Assembly (NCBI GenBank): GCA_002862125.1
Contig: PHSP01000003.1
Coordinates: 930,001 to 994,000, forward strand
DNA: 64,000 nucleotides
Origin: Methylobacter sp. KS41
Lineage (GTDB): Bacteria; Pseudomonadota; Gammaproteobacteria; Methylococcales; Methylomonadaceae
Direction: 5' to 3'
Shown: positions 16,923 to 27,750 of the stretch, in pieces
Layout: each line of letters starts with the position of its first letter
Numbering within the stretch: position 1 is the first letter of the stretch
Translations under genes and position numbers: made by a program
The notes under the pieces: model-generated
Seen by the model: the letters and a program-made list of their open reading frames with translations, nothing else
What the model was told of the DNA's origin: nothing
Database searches by the model: none

Positions 16923-18467
16923 ATGAAAGACAAGTTAATTATATTTGATACGACCTTGCGCGATGGCGAACAAAGCCCCGGCGCATCCATGACCCGCGAT
17001 GAAAAAATCAGGATTGCAAAGGCGCTTGAACGCTTAAATGTTGATGTCATCGAGGCGGGGTTTCCTGCCGCCAGTCCGGGAGATTTTGAATCCGTTCAGG
17101 CCGTTGCCAATATCATAAAAGACAGCACCGTCTGCGGCTTGGCCAGGGCATTGGATAAAGATATAGACCGCGCCGGGTCGGCGCTTAAAGGCGCTATTCG
17201 CTCGCGGATACATACTTTTATCGCCACGTCGCCGATCCACATGCAAATGAAATTGCAAATGACGCCGGAACAAGTCATTGACCATGCTGTTAAAGCGGTT
17301 AAACGCGCACGGCAATATACCGATGATGTCGAATTTTCTCCTGAAGATGCCGGACGCTCCGAAGAAGATTTTTTGTGCCGGATACTTGAAGCGGTTATCG
17401 ATGCGGGCGCTACCACGCTAAATATACCCGATACCGTGGGTTACAGTGTTCCTCAACAATTCGGCGAGACTATTGCGAATTTGATTAAACGCATACCCAA
17501 TTCGGATAAAGCGATTTTTTCCGTGCATTGCCATAATGACTTGGGACTGGCGGTGGCTAATTCCTTGTCGGCGGTCATGAACGGCGCTCGCCAGATTGAA
17601 TGCACTATTAATGGCTTGGGCGAACGCGCAGGCAACGCTTCACTGGAAGAAGTAGTGATGGCTGTTCGCACCCGTCATGATGTGTTCAACTGCCGGACAA
17701 GCATAGATACCCGAGAAATTTTGACCTGCTCAAAACTGGTTTCATCCATTACCGGCTTTCCTGTACAGCCTAACAAGGCTATCGTCGGCGCTAACGCCTT
17801 TGCTCATGAAGCCGGCATCCACCAGGATGGCGTATTAAAAAGCCGCGAGACTTACGAAATCATGCGCGCTGAAGATGTCGGCTGGACAGCTAATCGCATG
17901 GTGTTGGGCAAGCATTCAGGGAGAAATGCCTTTAAAAGCAGAATGACTGAATTGGGTTTTGAGTTTACTTCGGAAGAAGATCTCAATGACGCTTTTTCAC
18001 GCTTTAAGCAGTTGGCGGATAAAAAGCACGAAATTTTCGATGAAGATTTACAGGCTTTGATTTCAGAAGCCGGTTTTGAGTCGGAAGATGAATATGTCAA
18101 ACTTATCTCGTTGCATGTATGCTCGGAAACAGGCGAAATACCCAACGCAAAAGTAACCTTGCGGCTAGAGAACAAGGAAGTTATGGGCAGTTCCAGTGGC
18201 GGCGGCGCTGTGGATGCCAGCTTGAAAGCCATTGAAAAACTGGTTAATACCAAAGCCACTTTAGAGCTATATTCGGTTAACAACATTACCAATGGCACGG
18301 ATGCCCAGGGCGAAGTTACTGTGCGTCTTGAAAAGTCCGGCCGGATAGTTAATGGCCTGGGTGCTGACACGGATATAGTGATTGCCTCGGCGAAGGCTTA
18401 TATCAATGCGGTAAACAAGCTGAACAGCCCGGACCAGCGCAGACATCCTCAGAAAGGGGATGTTTGA
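16923..18467 (+). CDS. leuA: 2-isopropylmalate synthase
   Basis: 514 residues from ATG 16923, chosen because GGAG lies six bases upstream; the ATG at 16911 overlaps that site. Signatures: [18 protein letters not shown] at the N-terminus, [15 protein letters not shown] (metal-binding His-x-His) and [21 protein letters not shown]-terminal LeuA regulatory domain from about residue 390 includes [16 protein letters not shown]. It condenses acetyl-CoA and 2-oxoisovalerate in leucine synthesis; the C-terminal domain is the site of leucine feedback. No attenuator was recognised upstream. Confidence 0.97.
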   Translation: MKDKLIIFDTTLRDGEQSPGASMTRDEKIRIAKALERLNVDVIEAGFPAASPGDFESVQAVANIIKDSTVCGLARALDKDIDRAGSALKGAIRSRIHTFIATSPIHMQMKLQMTPEQVIDHAVKAVKRARQYTDDVEFSPEDAGRSEEDFLCRILEAVIDAGATTLNIPDTVGYSVPQQFGETIANLIKRIPNSDKAIFSVHCHNDLGLAVANSLSAVMNGARQIECTINGLGERAGNASLEEVVMAVRTRHDVFNCRTSIDTREILTCSKLVSSITGFPVQPNKAIVGANAFAHEAGIHQDGVLKSRETYEIMRAEDVGWTANRMVLGKHSGRNAFKSRMTELGFEFTSEEDLNDAFSRFKQLADKKHEIFDEDLQALISEAGFESEDEYVKLISLHVCSETGEIPNAKVTLRLENKEVMGSSSGGGAVDASLKAIEKLVNTKATLELYSVNNITNGTDAQGEVTVRLEKSGRIVNGLGADTDIVIASAKAYINAVNKLNSPDQRRHPQKGDV

Positions 18468-18583
18468 GTCAGGCAAGGCGGTCATGACGGATTTTTTAAA
18501 CTTTTTGAAGGGCGGCTTTATACGCCATCCGGTGAATAAAGCCGCCACTACAGTCTTGTATATTGCGGACTGGGAGGTTGAAA

Positions 18584-19279
18584 TTGGATAATGCGCTTCG
18601 CTTGCAATATCTGGAGGCCATGGGCATTGATGTCTGGCTGCCCAGGGGGTCAGTGCATGGTGAGCAGGCGTTTTCACCTGAAGTTATTGATAATGCTGGA
18701 CCGGAAATAACTGCATCGGCAACTGATAACTGGGATGAACTGCAAGCTGAAGTTGCTGGCTGCACAAAATGCGCTTTGTGTAAAACACGGACCCAAACGG
18801 TGTTCGGCTTAGGTAATAAACAGGCGGATTGGATGCTGGTTGGAGAAGCGCCCGGACAACATGAAGACGAACAAGGTCTTCCCTTTGTAGGAAGCGCGGG
18901 TCTATTGTTAACGGAAATGTTACGAGCTATTGGGCTGACTAGGGATGAAGTCTTTATTACCAACATACTAAAGTGCAGGCCGCCTAATAATCGTGATCCC
19001 CGCGCCGATGAGGTTGAAAGCTGCAACGATTATCTGCAACGGCAGTTGAAGCTGATTCAACCCAAGATCATTCTGGCGGTCGGCCGCATAGCGGCGCAAA
19101 CCTTGTTGAAAACAGATATGACTTTGGCTAGGCTAAGAGGCAAGGTGCATGCTTATAATAATACGCCGGTTGTTGTTGTTTATCATCCTGCGTATTTGCT
19201 GCGATCATTGCCTGAGAAACGCAAAGCCTGGCAGGATTTACAATTGGCTATACAAACAGTTAAAGAGTGTGAAGGTTGA
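18584..19279 (+). CDS. Uracil-DNA glycosylase, family 4-like
   Basis: About 231 residues from TTG 18584, which follows a GGGAGG site by six bases; TTG 18563 is also open. Iron-sulfur cysteines CTKCALCKTRTQTVFG, the active-site motif GEAPGQHEDEQGLPFVGSAG, the FITNILKCRPPNNRDP motif and VVVYHPAYLLR identify the family 4 type. It removes uracil from DNA. It overlaps or abuts rimI, a common pairing. Confidence 0.92.
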   Translation: MDNALRLQYLEAMGIDVWLPRGSVHGEQAFSPEVIDNAGPEITASATDNWDELQAEVAGCTKCALCKTRTQTVFGLGNKQADWMLVGEAPGQHEDEQGLPFVGSAGLLLTEMLRAIGLTRDEVFITNILKCRPPNNRDPRADEVESCNDYLQRQLKLIQPKIILAVGRIAAQTLLKTDMTLARLRGKVHAYNNTPVVVVYHPAYLLRSLPEKRKAWQDLQLAIQTVKECEG

Positions 19280-19281
19280 AC

Positions 19282-19821
19282 ATGCGTGGATTGATAGACA
19301 AAATAAAAAATTTAGTGATTTATGACGCCGACCGGGAGTTCTATGCCAAAGTATTTCCCGATTCTGTGGAGAGAAAAGATTTGCTTCGGTTGAGAACAAT
19401 GACGCATGCCGATTTGCCCAGCGTGCTGGAAATAGAAAGAAAAAACTATCAATTCCCCTGGGAAGAAGACATATTCACAGACTGCTTTAAAGCCGGGTAC
19501 AGCTGCTGGGTATGCGAATTACAAGAGAAAGTGCTGGGCTATAGCCTGCTTTCAATTGCTGTGGGTGAAGCCCATATACTCAATATCTCTGTTGATCCTT
19601 CCGAGCAGAAACAGGGCATTGGCCGTAAAATGCTGGAACACCTGATCGAAGTAGCCAGAGGACGAGCTGAAACGGTTTTTCTGGAAGTCAGGCCCACGAA
19701 TACTGCAGCAATCGCACTTTATGAAGATGTAGGTTTTAACGAAATAGGCGTTAGAAAAGGCTACTACCCCGCCGAAAATGGACGTGAAGACGCCATCATG
19801 CTGGCTTTGGAATTGTTTTAA
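19282..19821 (+). CDS. rimI: Ribosomal protein S18 alanine N-acetyltransferase
   Basis: 179 residues from ATG 19282 with GAAGG six bases upstream; an in-frame TTG at 19276 overlaps the previous stop. GNAT features: LRTMTHADLPSVLEIERKNYQFPWEEDIF, LNISVDPSEQKQGIGRKMLEHL (acetyl-CoA loop Q-x-x-G-I-G) and FLEVRPTNTAAIALYEDVGF. It acetylates the N-terminus of S18. About 35 extra N-terminal residues (MRGLIDKIKNLVIYDADREF...) precede the usual start of the domain. Confidence 0.9.
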   Translation: MRGLIDKIKNLVIYDADREFYAKVFPDSVERKDLLRLRTMTHADLPSVLEIERKNYQFPWEEDIFTDCFKAGYSCWVCELQEKVLGYSLLSIAVGEAHILNISVDPSEQKQGIGRKMLEHLIEVARGRAETVFLEVRPTNTAAIALYEDVGFNEIGVRKGYYPAENGREDAIMLALELF

Positions 19822-19949
19822 ACAAGCGCTCGAAATTATTCCAAGATTTTAGTCGCCACAAAGACACGATGTTTTTAACTTTAGACTTTCGTAGCGTCTT
19901 CGCGGGTTTATAGTCTTAGGGCTGTCTTACTTTACGCAGACTGCACGGT

Positions 19950-20744
19950 TTATTTCAGATTATCAGTTACATGCGGCTCAATGAGCTGGTACATGAGCTG
20001 GTGCATTTTTGGGCTGCCGGCAATCACGTTCCCTGATTCCAGATAATTGTCGTTAAAGGAAAAATCCGTGATAACGCCGCCCGCCTCTTTGATTAACAAG
20101 ATGCCTGCCGCCACATCCCATTCCATTACGCCTATTTCCCAAAAACCGTCCAGCCGGCCGGCGGCAACATAAGCCAAATCCAGCGCTGCCGCGCCCGCAC
20201 GGCGGATTCCTGCGCATTCAGTAGTTAATGCCCGGAACATGCCCAGATAAGCATCAAGGTGTTTATCTGTTTTAAAAGGAAATCCTGTGCCGATTAATGC
20301 GCCTTTTAAACTGTTTTGATTGGTAACTCTAAGGCGGCGGTTATTTAACATGGCCCCCCCGCCGCGTTTGGCTGTAAATAATTCATCGCGCAGGATGTCA
20401 TAAACGACTCCGACCTCCAGCCTGCCCTTGTGTTTTAAGGCAATGGAAACTGCATATTGAGGGAATCCATGCAAAAAATTAGTCGTGCCATCCAGCGGGT
20501 CTATGACCCAGACAAAATCATTGCCCTTATGCTCGCCGCTTTCTTCCGCCAGAATGGCGTGTTCAGGATAGGCAGCCTTGATGATGCCAATAATTTCCCT
20601 TTCGGCCATGCGATCAACTTCGCTGGCATAATCATTTTTACCTTTTTGGTCGACGTGCAGGCGGCTGACATTATCGGCGGAGCGGAGGATCAAGTCGCCA
20701 GCGCTTCTAGCGGCACGGACGGCAATATTAAGCATGGGTTGCAT
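19950..20744 (-). CDS. suhB: Inositol-1-monophosphatase family protein
   Basis: 264 residues from the ATG at 20744 (MQPMLNIAVRAARSAGDL, matching the known SuhB start); the frame runs further upstream without support. Metal-site motifs: LAEESGEHKG, WVIDPLDGTTNFLHGFP and EWDVAAGILLIKEAGG. It hydrolyses inositol phosphate and in gammaproteobacteria also acts with Nus factors on rRNA transcription. Divergent from trmJ, the usual arrangement. Confidence 0.95.
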   Translation of the reverse strand: MQPMLNIAVRAARSAGDLILRSADNVSRLHVDQKGKNDYASEVDRMAEREIIGIIKAAYPEHAILAEESGEHKGNDFVWVIDPLDGTTNFLHGFPQYAVSIALKHKGRLEVGVVYDILRDELFTAKRGGGAMLNNRRLRVTNQNSLKGALIGTGFPFKTDKHLDAYLGMFRALTTECAGIRRAGAAALDLAYVAAGRLDGFWEIGVMEWDVAAGILLIKEAGGVITDFSFNDNYLESGNVIAGSPKMHQLMYQLIEPHVTDNLK

Positions 20745-20830
20745 AGGCGGATTTTCAATGAGCAGATAAAAGCTCAATGATAACAAATCTTTTGGTAAAC
20801 TTGGCTTATTTTTAACGAGGGGCGACGCCG

Positions 20831-21556
20831 TTGCTGTCACATATAAAAATTGTTCTGGTCGAAACAACGCATCCCGGTAATATCGGCGCGGTTGCCCGCG
20901 CCATGAAAAACATGGGCATGGCTAATCTTTGGCTGGTTTCGCCTAAAATTTTTCCTAGCGCCGACGCAACAGCAAGAGCTTCGGGAGCTGACGATGTTTT
21001 AGCAAGGGCCACGGTATGCAAGAGCCTGCAGGAAGCCATTGCTGACTGTCAGATGGTAATAGGCGCCAGCGCGAGGTGCCGGACCATTAGCTGGCCGGAA
21101 ATGACGCCACGGGAATGCGCCGGGAAAGTTGTCATAGCGGAACCCGGCAATAAAGCCGCTATTATTTTTGGCCGGGAAAATTCAGGCTTAAAAAATCATG
21201 AACTGGATTTGTGCCATTTTCTGCTTAGAATTCCCTGCAACAGCGAATACAGTTCTTTGAATATTGCAGCCGCGGTTCAGGTCGTTTGCTATGAGCTATT
21301 TATTGCGGCCGGCGTGCAAGAGGCCGCGGTTATTGGCGATAAAGGCAAAGTTCCAAAGGCTACAGCCATGCAAATGGAATCCTTTTATGCGCATTTATCC
21401 CAGACATTAACTGATATTGGTTTTATGGATCCGGATAAATCAAAATCCATTATGCGCCGTTTGCGGCGGATTTATAATCGCGTGCATCTGGATACGAAAG
21501 AACTGGACATACTCAGGGGCATATTAAGCATGTCTCAAGATAATCAAAAGAAGTGA
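20831..21556 (+). CDS. trmJ: tRNA (cytidine/uridine-2'-O-)-methyltransferase
   Basis: 241 residues starting at TTG 20831 with GAGGGG upstream. SPOUT features: IVLVETTHPGNIGAVARAMKNMG, AAIIFGRENSGLKNHELDLC and IPCNSEYSSLNIAAAVQVVCYEL (the C-terminal knot). It methylates position 32 of tRNAs. The neighbours suhB (divergent) and iscR (downstream) give the standard gammaproteobacterial synteny. Confidence 0.93.
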   Translation: MLSHIKIVLVETTHPGNIGAVARAMKNMGMANLWLVSPKIFPSADATARASGADDVLARATVCKSLQEAIADCQMVIGASARCRTISWPEMTPRECAGKVVIAEPGNKAAIIFGRENSGLKNHELDLCHFLLRIPCNSEYSSLNIAAAVQVVCYELFIAAGVQEAAVIGDKGKVPKATAMQMESFYAHLSQTLTDIGFMDPDKSKSIMRRLRRIYNRVHLDTKELDILRGILSMSQDNQKK

Positions 21557-21687
21557 GTGTTGGACATGAACGCGCTGTATGCCGGTTTTATGCTGAGCCC
21601 GGAATAAGGGCGTAAATCAATCGGCATTGGCATTTCAAGCAGCGAAATTTTTTAAGAAAGTTCCTAATGCATAGACAAGCATAAAAG

Positions 21688-21715
21688 TTGACTATTTAGG
21701 TTGGTAAAGTATTAT
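21688..21715 (+). promoter_or_regulatory. Probable iscR promoter
   Basis: TTGACT and TATTAT separated by 16 bases, 38 bases before the iscR start. The TTGACTATTTAGG stretch overlaps the -35 box and loosely recalls an IscR type 1 site, compatible with autorepression, but the match is imperfect. Confidence 0.5.
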
Positions 21716-21752
21716 TATCATAATTTACTTATTTTCATGGGGGGATTCTCTT

Positions 21753-22253
21753 GTGCGTTTAACTACTAAAGGCCGTTATGCAGTATCGGCAATTCTTGAT
21801 CTGGCTTTTCACAGCCAGATAAAACCGGTTACATTAACCGATATCGCGGCTCGTCAAACTATTTCCCTGTCTTATCTGGAACAGTTATTTGCGCGCTTGC
21901 GGCGGGCCAATATTGTGAAAGGCATTCGTGGGCCCGGCGGCGGCTATACGCTGGCAAGCAATGCGGATGAAATCAATATTGCTGATATTATTGCTGCCGT
22001 TGACGAACCTATTGATGCAACTAAATGCGGCGGCGATGCAAATTGTCAAAATGAGAAGGCGTGTTTAACCCACGATCTTTGGATGGGCTTGAGTGAACAA
22101 ATCAGTAATTATTTAAAGGGTATCACCCTAGCTCAGCTCCTGGAAAAACAACGTGTTCAGGAGATTGCCAAAAGGCAGGAACAGGATGCTCAGCTAGTTA
22201 TTGAAATACATCGTCATTCGGAATTGGTATCCAATTTGAATGATTTACTTTGA
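21753..22253 (+). CDS. iscR: Fe-S cluster-sensing Rrf2-family regulator
   Basis: 166 residues from GTG 21753. Rrf2 winged helix: MRLTTKGRYAVSAILDLA and ISLSYLEQLFARLRRANIVKGIRGPGGGYTLA. The three cluster-ligand cysteines are present in CGGDANCQNEKAC. It senses the [2Fe-2S] state and represses its own operon. It overlaps the desulfurase gene by 14 bases. Confidence 0.95.
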   Translation: MRLTTKGRYAVSAILDLAFHSQIKPVTLTDIAARQTISLSYLEQLFARLRRANIVKGIRGPGGGYTLASNADEINIADIIAAVDEPIDATKCGGDANCQNEKACLTHDLWMGLSEQISNYLKGITLAQLLEKQRVQEIAKRQEQDAQLVIEIHRHSELVSNLNDLL

Positions 22254-23349
22254 TCACAATGCTACGACGCCCCTCGACGGACGGGTGTTGGAAGCGATGT
22301 TGCCTTTCCTTAAATCATTCTATTGCAATCCGTCCAGTTTATACCGGCAAGGGAGAATTGTTCGCAGCGCTATCGATGCAGCAAGGGAACAAGTTGCCGC
22401 TTTGGCCGGCGCCGCGCCCTCGCAAATCATTTTTACCAGCGGCGGCACCGAGTCGAATAATCTGGCATTGGCAACATTGCCACGCCAGGGCAGGCTCGCC
22501 ATTTCCGCTACTGAACATCCTTCTATTACTGAGCCAGCCCTGCGTTTAAAAAAACTTGGAACCCGGTTAAATATCGTCAATGTGGATGCCAACGGAATGA
22601 TTGCGCAAGATGCAATTGATAAACTCATTAAAGAAAAGCCGGATCTGGTTTCGATCATGCTGGCAAATAATGAAACCGGGGTAATCCAGGATTTAGCTTC
22701 CTATGCCAGGCAATTAAGTGCAAACGGCATTATGGTTCATACTGATGCCGTACAGGCGCTAGGTAAAATACCGGTCAATTTTAAACAGCTCGGTGTTCAT
22801 TTGATGTCGTTGTCCAGCCACAAAATCTATGGGCCTAAAGGCTGCGGCGCACTGGTGTTTGAAAAAGGCGTAGAGATACTCCCCGTCCTCCTTGGCGGAG
22901 GACAGGAACAGGGGATAAGGGCAGGGACAGAAAATGTCGCCGCCATCATCGGATTTGGAAAAGCTGCGGAACTTGCTAGAATCGAACTTGCCAAACGCTA
23001 CGATCGACTGCTGGCTTTAAGAGAGCAGCTGGAGACCGGTTTAAAAACCATACCAGGCTTATCCATTTTTGCCAGTCAGTCGAACCGCTTGCCGAATACC
23101 GTCCAGTTTGGCATCCCTGAAATCGATGGCGAAATGCTGCTGATGAAACTGGATCAAAAAGGGTTTGCCGTTTCCAGCGGATCAGCGTGCGCCAGCGGCG
23201 GCGGCAGTCCCAGTCCAGTGCTCATTGCCATGAATGTAGAGGATGGGCTCGCAAAAAGCGCAATCCGCATCAGTTTGGGTTTGGCTAATACTGAAGCGGA
23301 AGTTTTTGAATTCATTAATCAATTAAAAGTCTTGGCTTGCCAAGCATGA
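22240..23349 (+). CDS. iscS: Cysteine desulfurase (IscS/NifS-like)
   Basis: 369 residues, shorter than the roughly 404 of enterobacterial IscS. PLP enzyme motifs: [49 protein letters not shown] (PLP lysine), [15 protein letters not shown], and the active cysteine loop [10 protein letters not shown]. It mobilises sulfur from cysteine for Fe-S assembly. Coupled to iscR by overlap and 10 bases before iscA. No iscU, hscBA or fdx follows. Confidence 0.93.
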   Translation: MIYFDHNATTPLDGRVLEAMLPFLKSFYCNPSSLYRQGRIVRSAIDAAREQVAALAGAAPSQIIFTSGGTESNNLALATLPRQGRLAISATEHPSITEPALRLKKLGTRLNIVNVDANGMIAQDAIDKLIKEKPDLVSIMLANNETGVIQDLASYARQLSANGIMVHTDAVQALGKIPVNFKQLGVHLMSLSSHKIYGPKGCGALVFEKGVEILPVLLGGGQEQGIRAGTENVAAIIGFGKAAELARIELAKRYDRLLALREQLETGLKTIPGLSIFASQSNRLPNTVQFGIPEIDGEMLLMKLDQKGFAVSSGSACASGGGSPSPVLIAMNVEDGLAKSAIRISLGLANTEAEVFEFINQLKVLACQA

Positions 23350-23359
23350 AGAGAGTGTT

Positions 23360-23686
23360 ATGTCTGTTACGTTAACTGAAAGTGCAGCGCGTCAAATTAA
23401 AAAACAGCTGGAAAAACGTGGTAAAGGAATCGGTTTAAAATTGGGCGTAAAAAAGTCCGGCTGTTCGGGTTTTGCTTATACCCTGGACTATTCTGATACG
23501 CTAAATGAAAATGACGCTGTGTTTGAAGATTTCGGCGTTAAGGTCATCATAACTGAAAGCGATCTTGAATTTGTTGACGGCATAGAGCTGGATTATCGCA
23601 GAGAAGGTATTAATGAGGCTTTTAAGTTTAATAACCCCAATGTTAAAGGAACATGCGGATGCGGAGAGAGCTTTTCTGTAAGTTGA
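23360..23686 (+). CDS. iscA: A-type Fe-S carrier protein
   Basis: 108 residues, full length for the family. The three conserved cysteines are in [14 protein letters not shown] and [11 protein letters not shown]. It delivers or holds Fe-S clusters. Last gene of the short isc cluster. Confidence 0.93.
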   Translation: MSVTLTESAARQIKKQLEKRGKGIGLKLGVKKSGCSGFAYTLDYSDTLNENDAVFEDFGVKVIITESDLEFVDGIELDYRREGINEAFKFNNPNVKGTCGCGESFSVS

Positions 23687-24182
23687 GCCATGCTGGAGCC
23701 CGGAGTTGCGTTTCCAAGAAGTCAGAATCGTAGAGCGTGAAGCAATTGCTTGGCGTGAATGCAAATAGTTCAGGTTAGAAATGTTATGGCAATAATAATT
23801 TGGACTGTTGCTGCAATTAGCTGAAACTAAATGTCCTCTTTTGCCCTGAAATTACGGTCAAGATTGACTGGCGGATATGTGAGCCGAAGAACGCAGGCGC
23901 ATACGAAATCTTTAGATTTAAGCAAATGACTGGAAAACCTGCAATCCTGCCTGCCTTTTTTGACGGCATTTCCGGGCTAAGCAGAAGGCGTGTTTGTTCT
24001 TGATGATTTTTGTTAATCTCAATATTGGCCGATGCGGCGGCCGAAATGGGGGTTCAATATATTGCCAAACTTGACAGTAAGTCTAGGCGCTGGAATTTTT
24101 CCGCGCCTGGATTTACCAAAAAGTGTTGGGCGCTGTTCCAAGCTCAGGAGCAGTTTGTTTTTATGGCGAAGGAGTTTAAGTT
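23687..24182. other. Intergenic region
   Basis: About 495 bases after iscA with no coding frame, terminator or repeat that I can defend, apart from an AAGGAG ribosome-binding site at its right end for the next gene. Confidence 0.4.
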
Positions 24183-24764
24183 GTGAAAATGTTTAATTTT
24201 TTAAATGCGTGTTGCTCGTTGGGTATCGTGCTGGCGCTAGCCGATAATGTTTATGCGTTTGGTTTGAGCGATATTACCGGCGCAGTCGAAACTTTAGAAG
24301 CAGCGCGGCAAGCCCCAATAGCGCCTGTGCCAAGTGCCGGCACTGCTGCCGGAAATAGTTTGACAGGGCTGTTAATGCAGCAATTAGGAGTGACGCAACC
24401 GCAAGCGGAAGGAGGGGCCGGGGCGTTATTCCAATTAGCGAAAGCCAAAATGCAGGGAGCGGCTTTTACAGAGCTAAGTAATTCCGTCCCAGGCATGCAA
24501 GGCTTATTAGCTGCTGCGCCCGTTGCAAATCCAGCCGGCGCCGGTGGTCTGCTAGGAAATTTAGGAAGTTTGGCGGGTAATTCAGGTGGAACAATTGGAG
24601 CAGTTGGAAATTTAGTCGGCTTGGTAAGTTCTTTTCAGCAACTTGGGTTGTCGCCAAGCATGGTGCAAAAATTTGTACCGGTCGTTTTGCAGTATGTTCA
24701 GGGTAATGGCGGAAGCGCCGTTTCCAGTCTTTTACAATCTGCACTAGTGGGCGGCGGGACGTAA
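24183..24764 (+). CDS. Secreted DUF2780-family protein
   Basis: 193 residues from GTG 24183 (AAGGAG eight bases upstream). Signal peptide ends near NVYA. The body is helical and Gly/Ala/Leu-rich with the DUF2780 pattern: LLMQQLGVTQPQAEGGAGALFQLAKAKM, then FTELSNSVPGMQGLL, then FQQLGLSPSMVQKFVPVVLQYVQ. Family function is unknown. It is convergent with secA. Confidence 0.8.
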   Translation: MKMFNFLNACCSLGIVLALADNVYAFGLSDITGAVETLEAARQAPIAPVPSAGTAAGNSLTGLLMQQLGVTQPQAEGGAGALFQLAKAKMQGAAFTELSNSVPGMQGLLAAAPVANPAGAGGLLGNLGSLAGNSGGTIGAVGNLVGLVSSFQQLGLSPSMVQKFVPVVLQYVQGNGGSAVSSLLQSALVGGGT

Positions 24765-24976
24765 TTTTTTCTTAGCTCTCAAGTAACTCGTTTCCCGGCG
24801 GGAGTTTTATCTTTGTCAAGGTTTGACTGTTTCCCGTCAGCTCATTGAGCGGCGCAACCTTATAAGGAATCAGCGGCAGCGTGCCGGAAATTTCCGGCAA
24901 TGCGAGATTTAATAAGGACCTGTATTTTTAATACTTGTCATTTAACGTGCATTGACATTTCAGCCGCCCGGAAAAT

Positions 24977-25011
24977 AAAAAAGGCAGGAAACATCCGTTT
25001 TCTGCCTTTTT
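24977..25011 (-). terminator. secA terminator, possibly bidirectional
   Basis: Stem AAAAAGGCAG / CTGCCTTTTT with a 14-nt loop just beyond the secA stop. A/T-runs on both sides would allow termination from the convergent gene too. Confidence 0.8.
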
Positions 25012-25032
25012 CTGGTCATATTGGCAAAGTTT

Positions 25033-27750
25033 CTAACTCAATTTACCATGGCATTGCTTGTACTTCTTTCCTGAACCGCAAGGGCAAGGATCATTACGAC
25101 CCACTTTATTGCCTGTACGTACATAGGGTTGCTCCGGCGCCTTTGCTTCTTCCGCGGGGACCTGATGCTCATCAAAATCATCCAGAGCAGGAGCTGCCGC
25201 ATGTTCAAAGTGCATTTCTCTTGGGGCCTGCATTTGTTCATCAATTGCCTGAACATCTTCTTCCTCCCTGACCTGAACTTTGAACAGAATTCCTATCACT
25301 TCATATTTGATATGCTCCAGCAGGCTGGTGAACATTTCAAAGGCTTCGCGCTTGTATTCCTGCTTGGGATCTTTTTGCGCATAACCTCTAAAGTGGATGC
25401 CCTGACGTAAATAATCCATCGCCGCCAGATGCTCTTTCCAACTGGAATCCAATACTTGCAGCATCACTGATTTTTCAAAATGCTGTAATACCTCTTGACT
25501 GATCTGTTGTTCCTTTTCTTTGTGATTTTGTTCCAGAATATCAATAATACGGGTACGCAGGCCAGCCTCCAGCAGGTTATGATCTTCATCCAGCATAAGC
25601 TGTACGGGTATTTTGACATTAAACTCCTGATGCAGATGCTCTTCCAGGCCCTTTATGTCCCATTGCTCAACCATGGTTTTTGCAGGGATATACTGGGTAA
25701 TCACATTATTGACTACATCTTTGCGTATGGCCGTGATAATGCCGGAAATTTCCTTGGCCGCCATCAATTCATTACGCTGAGCGTAGATAACCTTGCGCTG
25801 ATCATTTGCAACATCGTCATAAGCCAGGATTTCCTTACGCATGTCAAAATTGCGTCCCTCGACCTTGCGTTGAGCATTTTCAATAGACCGGGTCACCCAG
25901 GGGTGCTCGATTGCCTCGCCATCACCCATGCCAAGCTTTTTCATCAAACCGGCGACACGGTCAGAGGCAAAAATACGCATCAAATCGTCCTGAAGGGACA
26001 GATAAAAACGAGTTGAACCAGGATCGCCTTGCCGCCCGGAACGGCCTCTTAATTGGTTATCTATGCGGCGAGACTCATGACGCTCTGAGCCGATAACATG
26101 CAATCCGCCATTGGCAAGCACCTGATTGTGCCTATCCAGCCACGCGCCACGAATTTTTTCCTTTTCAGCTTCACTGGCATCTTCGCTTAAGGTTTTCAGT
26201 TCCGCGTCCAGATTGCCGCCCAGGACAATATCCGTACCCCGGCCTGCCATATTGGTAGCGATAGTGACCGCGCCCGGCATGCCCGCTTGCTGGATAATAT
26301 GAGCTTCACGTTCATGCTGCTTGGCATTAAGCACTTCGTGTTTAATGCCCTGTTTTTTTAGCAATTCGGAAAGACGTTCAGAATTTTCAATGGAGGTAGT
26401 GCCTACTAAAACCGGCTGGCCACGGCTGACACAGTCTTTAATATCATTAGCGACAGCGATGTATTTTTCGTCGGCGGTCAAGTAGACCAGGTCGCCCAAA
26501 TCCTTGCGAATCATGGGGCGATGCGTTGGAATAATCACGACTTCAAGACCATAAATCTTGTTCAGCTCAAACGCTTCGGTATCGGCGGTGCCCGTCATGC
26601 CTGAAAGTTTTTCGTACAGGCGAAAATAGTTTTGGAAGGTGATTGAAGCCAGCGTCTGGTTTTCACTGTTAATGGTGACATGTTCCTTCGCTTCAATAGC
26701 CTGATGCAGCCCTTCAGACCAGCGCCGTCCGGGCATTATCCGGCCGGTAAACTCATCAACGATAACAACTTCATTATTTGCGACAATGTAATCTACATCT
26801 TTTTTGAATAATACATGCCCGCGCAAGGACGCATTGAGATAGTGCATGAGACGAATATTGGCTGCATCATAGAGGCTGGTTCCCTCGGCCATTAAACCAT
26901 GTCCAAGCATCAGGCGCTCAACCCGTTCATGACCGGCTTCGGTCAGATATACCTGGCGTATCTTCTCATCAACCGTATAATCGCCAGGCTCCTCGTTGCT
27001 TTCCTGTCTGGTCAGGTATGGTATGATTTCGTTGGCTTTAATATAGATTTCGGTGCTTTCTTCAGTTGGTCCGGAAATGATCAGCGGTGTTCTCGCTTCA
27101 TCGATAAGAATAGAATCCACCTCGTCAACGATGGCAAAGCTTAAGTCGCGCTGGACTTTTTGCTCCAGGCTAAAAGCCATGTTGTCACGCAGATAATCAA
27201 AACCAAATTCGTTATTTGTGCCGTAGGTAATGTCAGCCGCATATGCTTCACGCCTTGGCGCATGTTCCATTTGGCTGATGATGACTCCCGTCGTCATCCC
27301 CAGAAAAGCATAAAGTCTGCCCATCCATTCAGAGTCGCGCTTGGCCAGGTAGTCATTTACCGTCACAACATGGACGCCGCGTCCCGGCAAGGCATTCAAA
27401 TAGGCGGCCAAGGTTGCCATCAAGGTTTTACCCTCGCCGGTTTTCATTTCCGCTATTTTTCCGTCATGAAGGAACATGCCGCCTATCAGTTGCACATCGA
27501 AGTGACGCATGCCAAAGACTCGCGAAGATGCTTCCCTGACCGCTGCAAAAGCTTCCGGAATAAGGTTATCCAATTTTTCGCCTTGCGCCAGACGATCACG
27601 AAATTCCTGGGTTTTTGCTTTTAATGCCTCATCAGGTAGTTTTTCGTATTCCGAAGCCAGAGTATTGATCTTCTTGACCAGCTTCATTTTCTTCTTTACA
27701 AGCCTGTCGTTACGGCTCCCTACAACAAGTCTAACCAGCTTACCCAGCAT
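25033..27750 (-). CDS. secA: Preprotein translocase ATPase
   Basis: 905 residues from ATG 27750 ([16 protein letters not shown]); 13 codons further upstream are open but unsupported. Motifs: [16 protein letters not shown] (Walker A), [19 protein letters not shown] (Walker B plus two-helix region), [34 protein letters not shown], and the zinc-binding SEC-C tail [14 protein letters not shown]. It powers Sec export at the inner membrane. Monocistronic with its own terminator. Confidence 0.98.
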   Translation of the reverse strand: MLGKLVRLVVGSRNDRLVKKKMKLVKKINTLASEYEKLPDEALKAKTQEFRDRLAQGEKLDNLIPEAFAAVREASSRVFGMRHFDVQLIGGMFLHDGKIAEMKTGEGKTLMATLAAYLNALPGRGVHVVTVNDYLAKRDSEWMGRLYAFLGMTTGVIISQMEHAPRREAYAADITYGTNNEFGFDYLRDNMAFSLEQKVQRDLSFAIVDEVDSILIDEARTPLIISGPTEESTEIYIKANEIIPYLTRQESNEEPGDYTVDEKIRQVYLTEAGHERVERLMLGHGLMAEGTSLYDAANIRLMHYLNASLRGHVLFKKDVDYIVANNEVVIVDEFTGRIMPGRRWSEGLHQAIEAKEHVTINSENQTLASITFQNYFRLYEKLSGMTGTADTEAFELNKIYGLEVVIIPTHRPMIRKDLGDLVYLTADEKYIAVANDIKDCVSRGQPVLVGTTSIENSERLSELLKKQGIKHEVLNAKQHEREAHIIQQAGMPGAVTIATNMAGRGTDIVLGGNLDAELKTLSEDASEAEKEKIRGAWLDRHNQVLANGGLHVIGSERHESRRIDNQLRGRSGRQGDPGSTRFYLSLQDDLMRIFASDRVAGLMKKLGMGDGEAIEHPWVTRSIENAQRKVEGRNFDMRKEILAYDDVANDQRKVIYAQRNELMAAKEISGIITAIRKDVVNNVITQYIPAKTMVEQWDIKGLEEHLHQEFNVKIPVQLMLDEDHNLLEAGLRTRIIDILEQNHKEKEQQISQEVLQHFEKSVMLQVLDSSWKEHLAAMDYLRQGIHFRGYAQKDPKQEYKREAFEMFTSLLEHIKYEVIGILFKVQVREEEDVQAIDEQMQAPREMHFEHAAAPALDDFDEHQVPAEEAKAPEQPYVRTGNKVGRNDPCPCGSGKKYKQCHGKLS

